This document shows positions 37,463 to 46,786 of a stretch of 64,000 nt of DNA, in pieces. Below the pieces are notes generated by a model. It was given only the letters and a program-made list of their open reading frames with translations, searched no databases and had not been told where the DNA came from. Where the stretch lies: positions 2,730,501 through 2,794,500 of the forward strand of contig OZ005617.1 in NCBI GenBank assembly GCA_963930655.1, written 5' to 3'. Position 1 is the stretch's first letter. Each line of letters begins with the position of its first letter. The position numbers were made by a program, and so were the translations under genes. This stretch comes from Myrica gale (taxonomy: Eukaryota; Streptophyta; Magnoliopsida; Fagales; Myricaceae).

Positions 37463-38196
37463 TCACTCTTCAGGACCATCAATGTGAATTTCTCTCACTC
37501 GAAAGCAAAGCAACGAAGACAAAGGACCTCTCCCTGCATCATTCTCATTATCCAGAAGACATCCCTTTTTCTTGAGCACTTTCACCCTCCAGAACTCATC
37601 AGAATGTTCTTTCCCGCGATCTTTAAAACTCATGCCACGCTGAACCATGATAGAAGCTGGGAATAATTGCCATGGAATGCAATGATGAGATATTTGCTGA
37701 ATTCACGAACAACTAACTGATAATAGGTAAATTAAAGAAGACACTGGGAAGGACAGCTTCAAATTAACTGTTTTGCTCCAATATAATGTGGACAGTTGCT
37801 TAGTTAATAGAAGTTCAAGAACCTTCTTGTTGCTCCATGGCATCAGCCTCGTCGTCAGATGATGTCCATCCCCCTAAACTTGCATAATGCTTTTGACTTG
37901 AAACTACTTTATTTAAAGCATTTCGCAAAACTTCAGCGTCTGCAGCGTAACCAATGCTCCCGACAACATACTGTGCAGGAGATAGTGAACCTATATGAAT
38001 AAACAGTACTCACGATTATATAATAAGTGTAATGTTTAATATTTACTCAGAATAGAGCTGCATAATGAAATCACATTACCATCTTCGCCAAGCATTGGAT
38101 GATAAGGTGTCTTGGGTTCGGCAATCTTTTGTCTTATGGGTTTGGTTGCCTCAATTTCAGCAAGCTTAGCTTCATCCCATTTTACACGTCCCCTAA
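37463..38196 (-). CDS. Protein phosphatase inhibitor-2-like, 5' exon missing
   Basis: Three exons are visible on the minus strand. About 38196-38080 reads [19 protein letters not shown] and [19 protein letters not shown]. 37990-37823 reads [21 protein letters not shown] and [18 protein letters not shown]. An exon ending at 37463 reads [22 protein letters not shown] and ends GPEE. This is the order of motifs in plant inhibitor-2 (I-2/IPP-2), which binds and regulates type 1 protein phosphatase. The first two exons join in phase as DG/SLSP, as in homologues. The HYDEF-type motif is altered to HSDEF. No ATG was found in the first visible exon, so a start exon lies upstream or the gene is decayed. 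Confidence 0.7.
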
Positions 38197-39968
38197 TCCC
38201 ATCGAAACTTATATAAGCATACACAATTTATTTTCATGAATCTACAGAATACAGATACTGAAGTTCAAATCTAAACAGCCGCTTGTCAAGCATTTGGCAT
38301 GCATACTCTGAAGTTCAGAAGTTCGTAGCTTGAATACAGAGCCTGACTTCCCGTTACCAATATGCCCAACCAACCAATACAATATCTAATTCTGTTTCTT
38401 TCGAACACCCATATTGTGAAAGGTCATGCGGTTGCCATCTACTAGCAGCTAACTGTAGGCAAATGGTTCCATAAAGGTCTCTCTCTCTCTCTTTAATTTG
38501 TGTCATGTGTGTGTGTGTATGCAAAATGTGCAGCGATGCAAATACCTCCATGCGACGCATGACAATGATAATTCATAAGTGATGCATCCAACCCCGATCT
38601 CTTACAATTAGTTCATACATCCTATGTCTGGAAATGGAAAATCAAAAGATTAATGTGCCCCGTGAAGGAAAATTGAATTTTGCGGCCCCAAGAATGATTC
38701 AGCTCACAAATAGTGATAATCTGAAACGTTCTCATTATTGATGCATCATCACAACTAGTCAGACTGATGATAAGGCATCACCCCCTTCGAAACCAAAACA
38801 TAAACTAACAAAGACATCAAAAAGAAATAAACTCGATCAGAACACTTAGCCTAAGGCATGAATTACTTCATGATTTCTCCCTGAATACGATCGTTGCCTT
38901 AGGTGCCGAAACGCGCAGAGAACTTGTCAGCTTGACCTGACTGCTAGTGCACTGGAATGAGTCTGAGAACAGCTTGCTAGGTTATTAATATCTATTGAGA
39001 TCATGAATGCTTCATTAGCACTACTTCCCAACAAAATCGCAAGGTCCCAGGCATATATGCCAAAACTTCATACACTGACGTGAAAACATAACATCATCCA
39101 CAGTAAAAGACGGCATTAATAGCAGTTCGTACCTGCAAAATATAGAAGATAATGTGTTCCTCGTAATGGATATAGAACACGAATCAAATGTCGACTCAGT
39201 GCTCGAAGCACCTTCTCCTTTTCTTTCACACTGCTGTGACGGTACCCAGTTAGCCAGTCTCCACGGTATCCTACTTTCCAAACTAAAGCCGCTTCGAGTT
39301 ACATTCGGCAAAAAGGAGAGATGCCCGTAGCGTCGTTGGCTCGGTACCGGGGGAAACATGGCATGTCGTGGCGGAGGTTCGTGACCAACCACCTGTTGCT
39401 GGAAGTTACCCTATTGCATTGATTGTTTTTTGTTTGTTGGACGGGGGTACATTGGGCCGAGCCACACGACAAATTCTGGTCCAGCCCATTTGTATTTCTG
39501 ACAACCCCTTCGACGCTCGAAGCTGTCTCAGTTTTGCTCTGCTCTGCAAAGATAGCCCAAAGCAAGGGAACGTCGAGCTGTGTCTTGAGCACCTAAAGAC
39601 GTAGGTTCGCTTCTCACTTCACCCTTCCCTCTGGCTCTGGATGTTTATCTTTTGGTTATACGATATAGGGACTCTGTTCGTACACCGAAGTCTAGTCCTA
39701 TACTATTTTCTGGTTTTCTTTTGCTATTTCATTGGTGATGAGAATTCACGCTTTGAAATTATCCTAGTTTTAGCTGCGAAACCGAACATGTTTTCTTACC
39801 TGCACGGCTCTGTAGCACCTTGGCATTTGTCGATTCGTTGGCACAGCCGTTGTTTGACACATTGCCTCAACCACTTTTTATTTGGTTGAAATTGTTTCAA
39901 GAATCTTCTTTTCCAAATGTGGGTTCAAATCCCCTTGCCTTGATGCTGAGTATGCCCTAGTTTTTTTC
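38197..39968. other. Intergenic region
   Basis: A plus-strand frame at 39368-39604 (MAEVRDQPPVAGSYPIAL) and a mirror minus-strand frame have no recognised motif. The frame ends at a GT (near 39600) that could be a leader-intron donor for RH47, but this is a guess. A (CT)n tract lies near 38480. Confidence 0.35.
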
Positions 39969-40178
39969 ACAACTCTCTCTAAGGAACTGGGCAAAATAGC
40001 CCTGTAACTTCGGGAGAAGGGATGCCTCCTCACAAAGGGGTCGCACTGACCGGCCCGGACGACCGTTTACAACAAACACAGGTCTCTGCACAGTCGTAAG
40101 ACCATGTATGGGGGCTGACGCCTGCCCAGTGCTGGAAGGTCAAGGAAGTTGGTGACCTGATGGCAGGGGAGCCGGCGA
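39969..40178 (+). other. Nuclear insertion of plastid 23S rRNA (NUPT fragment)
   Basis: The sequence runs from 'aactctctctaaggaact' through 'gtaacttcgggagaaggg', 'cacaggtctctgcacagtc', 'gtaagaccatgtatggggg' and 'ggtcaaggaagttggtgacc' to 'ggggagccggcga'. This is a colinear segment of domain IV of chloroplast 23S rRNA, with scattered substitutions and small indels. It is a fragment of about 210 bp and not a functional rRNA gene. Assignment to plastid rather than mitochondrial 23S is from memory of the plastid sequence. Confidence 0.88.
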
Positions 40179-40319
40179 ATTTCAGTTCCTTACAGTTACA
40201 ATGTTAGAAAAAACATTATAGGCCTAACAGTAATGTACAAGAATTAGAATCAAGTTCTATTACTTCAGTGCCTTATAATGAATGGATGATGCTTGGTTAT
40301 TGATATGTTGTTATAGAAA

Positions 40320-40515
40320 GGTGGTAAATTCATGGAAGGTTCTATTGAAACATGTGTATTTTAATGATGAACAAGCTTAGCAGCATCTGCTTGAAACTCG
40401 GTGGTATATTCATGGAAGGTTCTATTGAAGCATGTGTATTTTAGTGATGAACAAGCTTAGCAGCATCTGCTTGAAACACGTGTATTTTAGTGATGAACAA
40501 GCTTAGCAGCATCTG
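40320..40515. repeat. 80-bp tandem repeat, about 2.6 copies
   Basis: A unit beginning 'ggtggtaaattcatggaagg' and containing 'gatgaacaagcttagcagca' repeats with an 80-bp period at about 40320 and 40400. A third, partial copy starts near 40477. Confidence 0.9.
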
Positions 40516-40712
40516 CTCTTGCTGTTCTTCACTCAGGGAAATTTGCGGTTGAACTTGCAAACCGGAATATTGACTTGCTAATGTCTATTGCTTTGTGCTT
40601 TTTCTTCATCTGACTTAATTCATTTGAAGATATTTGTCTTGTGTTGGTTCATTCACATATTACACGGTGTTGAGTGTATTTTCGTATTTCCATTTGGGTT
40701 AATAGAATAGCT

Positions 40713-41104
40713 TGTTCTTGCATGCATAGGAGCTGGAAGAAATCTCTCTTGTTGCATTACTGTAAACGTTACCTGTTTGTATTTGCTCAAAATTTCCTGC
40801 TGAGGAGCTATCATCTTCATTTAGGTTCAAAAGTTTTTGCAGTGTGATTGTCATTTGCTGCTGGGAAGGAAGCTGTCGCGAACAGGTTATGTAATTACCG
40901 ATTAGGAGTGTTCTTGCATGCATAGGAGCTGGAAGAAATCTCTCTTGTTGCATTACTGTAAACGTTACCTGTTTGTATTTGCTCAAAATTTCCTGCTGAG
41001 GAGCTATCATCTTCATTTAGGTTCAAAAGTTTTTGCAGTGTGATTGTCATTTGCTGCTGGGAAGGAAGCTGTCGCGAACAGGTTAGGTAATTACCGATTA
41101 GGAG
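40713..41104. repeat. 196-bp tandem duplication in the RH47 leader/promoter
   Basis: Copy 1 (40713-40908) and copy 2 (40909-41104) are almost identical, starting at 'gttcttgcatgcataggagc' and ending at 'taattaccgattaggag'. The clearest difference is gttatgtaa against gttaggtaa. Copy 2 ends 14 bp before the RH47 start codon. Each copy contains 'tttttgcagtgtg', which could serve as a splice acceptor for a leader intron. Confidence 0.95.
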
Positions 41105-41118
41105 AACCTTTAAAGAGG

Positions 41119-42819
41119 ATGCCAACGTTGGTCTCAACACGATTTCTCCTCCTTGTTGGAGGGTCATTACCTTTGCAAAAGTTATCTCATGTGTCTAGGA
41201 CAGCTTGGTTGCACAGAAGTGTACGTTTTCTGAGTAGGGTTGAGCGGGACCATGGGCCCCTCACTCTTGCGAGCCTTGGGATCAAACGTGAGTTTAAAGC
41301 AACAAAAAAAGACAAAACAAATAAGCTTAAGAAGTTGAATTCTCCTACTGCAGTTCCCAACAGTAGACTCAATGCGGTTGGAAGCAATGAAATCAAGGCA
41401 GTTGGAAGACCAAAACCGCTTGAAATAGAAATCAAGGCAGTTGGGAAACAAAATCCGCTTGAAATAGAGTCGGCACCATTTTCTGCAAAGTCTTTTTCTG
41501 AGCTCGGTCTCCCACCTTTGTTAATAGAGAGGTTAGAAAGTGAGGGCTTTGCAGTTCCAACTGATGTACAGTCTGCAGCTATTCCTACCATTCTGAAGAG
41601 TCATGATGTTGTGATTCAGTCTTACACTGGTTCGGGAAAAACATTGGCTTATCTTCTTCCTATACTCTCTGAAGTTGGCCCTCTGAAAAAGAAGCCTTCT
41701 GATGATGATGGCCAACCTGCAAAGAAAATGGAGATTGAAGCAGTAATTGTTGCTCCCTCTAGGGAGCTGGGCATGCAAATAGTAAGGGAGGTTGAGAAGA
41801 TTTTGGGACCTGCAAACAAAAGGGTGGTTCAGCAACTTGTAGGTGGTGCAAACCGATCAAGGCAGGAAGAAGCTCTCAAGAAACAGAAGCCAGCCATTGT
41901 TGTTGGTACACCTGGTCGGATTGCGGAGATCAGTGCAGTTGGAAAACTTCCCACTCATGGATGTCGTTTCTTGGTCTTAGATGAAGTGGATGAGCTACTT
42001 TCATTTAATTTTCGAGAGAACATGCATCGGATACTTGAACATGTAGGTAGAAGATCAGGTGCAGAACCTCATGGAGCAAAAAAGGCTCTTGCCCAGCGGG
42101 CTGAACGTCAGACCATCATGGTGTCTGCAACCGTGCCATTTTCGGTAATAAGGGCAGCCACGAGCTGGGGACGGGGCCCACTTCTTGTCCAAGCCAAAAA
42201 AGTCACCTCACTTGAATCCATCCCTCCCTCAGGACCCACAAAATTGTCGGGGCCTATGCCAAGTTCAAGTTCAAACTCAAATGTCCAGCCTCAGGCAGCA
42301 GTAGAGAGCTTACCTCCCTCTTTAAAGCATTTCTATTGTGTCACGAAGTTACAACACAAGGTTGATACATTGCGTAGATGTGTACACGCCCTTGATGCCA
42401 AGTGTGTGATAGCTTTCATGAACCACTCTAAGCAGCTAAAGGATGCTGTCCACAAGCTAGAGGCTCGTGGGATGAAAGCTGCAGAGCTACATGGAGATCT
42501 TGGAAAGCTTGCTAGATCTACAACTCTAAAGAAATTCAAGAATGGAGAGTTGAGAGTTCTGGTTACAAATGAGCTTTCCGCCAGGGGTTTGGATGTTGCA
42601 GAATGTGATCTTGTGGTTAACCTGGAGTTGCCTACAGACCCAATTCATTATGCACACCGAGCTGGCCGGACTGGTCGGCTTGGCAGGAAGGGTACTGTGG
42701 TAACCATATGTGAAGAGTCAGAAGTTTTTGTCGTGAAGAAGCTGCAGAAGCAGCTTGGTATTGCCGTTCCAGGTTGTGAGTTCACAGAGGGCAAGCTTGT
42801 TGTCACTGAACAACCGTAA
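41119..42819 (+). CDS. RH47: Organellar DEAD-box ATP-dependent RNA helicase 47
   Basis: Uninterrupted frame of 566 residues from the first ATG (41119). The frame extends upstream to 41044 only with a TTG and into the tandem duplication, so I reject the longer start. The N-terminus (MPTLVSTRFLLLVGG, then basic) looks like an organelle transit peptide. DEAD-box motifs in order: Q motif region (FAVPTDVQSAAIP), Walker A TGSGKT (about residue 170), PSRELG, GG, TPGR, DEVD in place of DEAD (about 287), SAT (about 334), then the helicase C domain with HGDLGK, TNELSARGLD and HRAGRTGR (about 512). It matches RH47 (At1g12770, EMB1586/ISE1), a mitochondrial helicase needed for embryogenesis and plasmodesmatal control. 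A 17-codon repeat-like stretch (EIKAVGRPKPLE/EIKAVGKQNPLE) sits before the helicase core. Confidence 0.96.
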   Translation: MPTLVSTRFLLLVGGSLPLQKLSHVSRTAWLHRSVRFLSRVERDHGPLTLASLGIKREFKATKKDKTNKLKKLNSPTAVPNSRLNAVGSNEIKAVGRPKPLEIEIKAVGKQNPLEIESAPFSAKSFSELGLPPLLIERLESEGFAVPTDVQSAAIPTILKSHDVVIQSYTGSGKTLAYLLPILSEVGPLKKKPSDDDGQPAKKMEIEAVIVAPSRELGMQIVREVEKILGPANKRVVQQLVGGANRSRQEEALKKQKPAIVVGTPGRIAEISAVGKLPTHGCRFLVLDEVDELLSFNFRENMHRILEHVGRRSGAEPHGAKKALAQRAERQTIMVSATVPFSVIRAATSWGRGPLLVQAKKVTSLESIPPSGPTKLSGPMPSSSSNSNVQPQAAVESLPPSLKHFYCVTKLQHKVDTLRRCVHALDAKCVIAFMNHSKQLKDAVHKLEARGMKAAELHGDLGKLARSTTLKKFKNGELRVLVTNELSARGLDVAECDLVVNLELPTDPIHYAHRAGRTGRLGRKGTVVTICEESEVFVVKKLQKQLGIAVPGCEFTEGKLVVTEQP

Positions 42820-43013
42820 ACTCTAACTGCAAGTTGACAAGGCGTTTTTATATTCTCTCTGAATCAACATAGCGAGAGTTTTTCTCTCAGTTCGATTCCA
42901 AGTTTAATCCATTAAACCTTGAAGCTCCCTATGATTTATAATTTTTTGCAGGACCGGAACAAGTGGGGTTGATCTTTGTCCACCATAATGTCTTGAGATG
43001 AGAATGTCTCTAC

Positions 43014-43323
43014 TAGGCTGTCCAAAATACCGGATCGGGAAACCGGTGTACTCCGGTCCGGTTCCGGGTTACCCTCATGAAAACCCGGGACCGGACCGGA
43101 GTATACCTCTCCAAACCGGCCCAAAATGGCATGGTCCAACCCCAAAACCGGCCCAAAATGACATGACCCAACCCAAAACCGGCCAAAAATAGCACGGCCC
43201 AAACGACTCAGACCGGACTGGTGAAACCGGGGACCGGACCGAAAGAATGACCGGTCCGGTACACATGCTCCGCAAAATGACAGGTTTGGACGGCCGGACC
43301 GAACCGGCCAATGGACAGCCCTA
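43014..43323. mobile_element. hAT-type MITE with 8-bp target duplication
   Basis: Terminal inverted repeats TAGGCTGTCC and GGACAGCCCTA. Flanking 8-mers gtctctac (43006-43013) and gcctctac (43324-43331) agree at 7 of 8 positions. The interior is dominated by accgg/ccggt repeats and 'ggcccaaaatg' repeats, typical of hAT sub-terminal regions. Confidence 0.85.
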
Positions 43324-43331
43324 GCCTCTAC

Positions 43332-46300
43332 AGCCAATGTTAGAGACAGCTTAAAAGTGCATTCAACGTAGAGTTTGCCAATTGATGATACTCAATTTCT
43401 GCTCCATTTTAGATGATGTTATACGCTAACCTCGAATGTCTAAACCCCAAAAAGTACTACAGTGCGAGAAAAACAAGGATCTCATCTTTGGTGGTCGGAC
43501 GTTCGTTCGCGGCAGGCAAGACTCTGGCCTTCGATCAGTAATTGAAGTAACACATCCAGTTTTCTTCCATTTGATTCCTCTGCCTCTTTCTTCTCGTGAA
43601 GGTTCCTCAAACTCGCTGCTCATGAATCAAGGGACTCTAAACGCTTAGAAAAAAAAGGGACTCCTCTAAACTCTTTATTTGTTTTCTAAAAGCAGTATTC
43701 ATTAGAAACAAAAAAGATGCATTTCAAATGCATACATGTACAACCCAGAAAGCAATGGGCCGGTTACTGGACTGAGGTGCAAATAGCCCTTTACAAACTA
43801 AAAATGGGCCCAAAGCCCACAAACCCAACTTGGATCCGGAGGCCCGAAACCAACTGAATCAGTATTGGTGATGTATACGTGGAACCTCAGGCGTTAAGAG
43901 AGTTGCTATTGGAAAAGCTGTGATTTAACTTCATTATTGCATATTTTAATACATTTAGGACCAATATATTTCAATTATTTCATAACATTAATATTGGTTT
44001 TAGATGGAAAATAGTTAAGAGGCATAAATCCAAGTTGTGACTTAAATGGGTTAATAGCATGATTTATGCTTATTTTTTTATAACTTGTGATTTAATTGGA
44101 CTAAATCTCTTCATATGTGCAGTTGGGCTGGAGCTGTATAAATGGGTTAAAGCGGTTTTTTTATCTCCTCTTTTCTTCATCTTTCTTCTTTTCTGGGAGA
44201 TGGATTCCATTGGTTCCATCATGTTAATGCATATTCCAATTTCTATTATGTTTGGCTGAACTATTAGCTTGAGAATCAAGGAGTAATCCATGACTTGTTT
44301 AGCTTTGGTGTATCTCACTTCCATTGGAGTTTGATGTTTAACTTGTTGGATTTTATTTCATTCTACTTTTAGAAGAGACTGAAATTGCTTGATGGTAGAT
44401 TTGATTAGTTGTTGATGAAAAGCACAATTAATACTTATTTACAAATCAAGATTTTGGGTAGTTTTCTTCCATTGTTATAGATTGTGATATAATCCAATGG
44501 GTAACGGTGATAATTACTAAATTGCGCTTGAATTGTTTTATCTTCCGATTATAATCTCTTGGCTTGGGAATGTGATCGAGAGAAGAGGGAATTTGAGGTA
44601 TATTTATAGCTAAGCAAGGGATGGGTGAAACTTGCATCTCAAGTGTTTGATTTATTGTCTCTTAGAAACGCAATTTAATTTTTTATGCATTCTACTGCAA
44701 GTCTTTAGTTTACTTGATTGGATCTCATAAACTTGTCTTTGATGTTAGTTTTAGTGCTTTTGAATCCATACAAATCAGCTCTTAACAACCGTTTTCTGTC
44801 CACTCAATTTATCCATCTGTTTTTAAATATATATATATATAATATGTCTTGATTGCTTGCGTAAAATCCATTGTCCTCGTGAATTCGATCATGGGACTTA
44901 TCATTGTATTACTTTGACAGCTTCTGCACTTGGAAGTTAAAAGCATTAGAGCTAGTCACTGGACATGGTAGACTGGGGGCTGAAATCTTGCCCGGCGTGT
45001 GATCGGCGTTGATTGCCAGAAGACTGTGTGATCCGTTTATTAGGAGCTGTTAGGATCTTATTATGAATCGGGAACCTATAAAAACACCCCCTTAATACAA
45101 GAGCCAAAACACAAGAAAACAACCCAAACCAGAAAAACCTCTAAAAAGCACGTACAAATTCTAACAGATCACAAGAAGCTGAAGACCCCCAGGCACTGGG
45201 AGAAAGAGAAGTCTAGAGAACAAGGCAGATCCCCTCTCCATCTAAATAAGTTGGATTTATCTTTCTAGAGCTTTTTCTTTTTCTAGGCTACGTTTTTTAG
45301 CTTGGTTCTTGCAATGACGCTTATGGACTATGGTTGACAATGTTCATGAATCATGGAGGTCTCAAAGAATGCATCTTGTTACGATGGTCCAAAGTTGACA
45401 ATCGCTCTGGAACAAAGATATAGAGCCACATAAAGATCAACAAACTGTTGTGCTGGGGCTAATTCTCGGTGTTATTTTTTCTGTTAAGTTCAACTAAGTC
45501 TATATCTTGTTTGGGCCCCAAATATTTGATTCACAAAATTTTGGCTTAATAAAATAACTACAAAATAATCACTCTCTTCTTATCAAATTATCTCTTACTA
45601 TTATAATAAATATAAAAAAAATTCATTTACATCACCTCTCAACCCAAATTTTTTAGTTTGCAACGACCAGCAGACTTTTTGAACTCCCATTTACCCAAAA
45701 AAATGAACTTTTGATCTCTTCTTTAGTCATAGAACAGCCGCAAGAGAACCACATACCTTGGATCAGGATCTTATGCAATTCTCTATCCGAATGACACTGA
45801 TAGACATAATAAGTATACCTCACACTATTTAATATTGTCCATATAAAATTTCGGGCAGAATAGATCTTACAATAAATACCTCCTCTTATATATATATTTT
45901 TTTGAATTATACCGAGCAATTCGGGCAGAGAATTATAGAGGATACCCATCTCAGATTCCTTGTCACTCGCAGTTCCGACCTCACATCCAAGTAAAGAAAC
46001 AAACAGACTTATCCATTTCATTCGTCATTTTCCTAGTCTAACTCAAGCGAAACAGTCCCCCTGTATGATAACAAGGAATGCTGATGCCATGCCTTATCCA
46101 ATCTTGCATAGAAAAAGAGTCCCGGGCAATCAACTTTATTGTGAAATTTGCCTCTTAACTTTTCTTTTGGATAATGTCGGCCTGACTAATTCCCCAAATA
46201 ACACGGCAAAAGATAAGAGATTTTGCCCTGTGATTTGTCTGCTTCCCGCCCGCTAAACTTATTATTATATTGTTAGGGTTGGGATTCCTCTATGATCATC

Positions 46301-46786
46301 AACTGACACCAAGTATCGATAAGGTTTCATAATGGGACCTGCCCCACCCCAAAAAAAGCATGCTGCTTCTTACTGTCATCACAATGACAAAACTTTGAGT
46401 GCGGCATTCTTCGGCATGTTTTGGAACCGGTTAGGCTCCGGTATTTTATATCAAACATCGGTTTCCAAAATGATCTCTGATACAGTCTCTAACTACAAGT
46501 AGCAGCAAGTTTTTATTCTTTCACCTGAAATATCTGGATCGGTCGGATCAACTAAGAAAGAAACTTATAAAGGAAGAGTCTTGGAAAATTGATAAAGATC
46601 ATTAGATTTCAATTTCAGAATTTATTTATCCCAACAATGGCCGGATTAGCCAAGTTCACAATTTTGATTTCATTCTTGGATATTGCAAAGGAGGTGGATA
46701 AAAAAAAAATTTGGGATGTGATCTGGTGAAATGGGATGATAGGGTTTGTATATTTATCATCTTACGCACTTATGCATGCCATTCAA
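43332..46786. other. Intergenic region
   Basis: No supported gene. Near 45075 a TATA-like 'cctataaaaacaccc' is followed by leader-like sequence, but no coding region follows. A MITE of the AT-rich gtttg family lies at about 45508-45662. Frames at 45653-46256 have no recognised motif. Confidence 0.4.
45508..45662. mobile_element. AT-rich gtttg-family MITE
   Basis: From 'cttgtttgggccccaaat' to 'tttttagtttgcaacg', with the family interior 'cttatcaaattatctctta' and 'aattcatttacatcacctct'. Confidence 0.55.

Noticed and set aside
39914..39930. tRNA T-arm-like gtgggttcaaatcccc
   Set aside because: No acceptor stem or anticodon arm could be formed with the surrounding sequence.
41044..41118. Longer N-terminus for RH47
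   Set aside because: It would begin with TTG inside the recent tandem duplication; the first ATG is at 41119.
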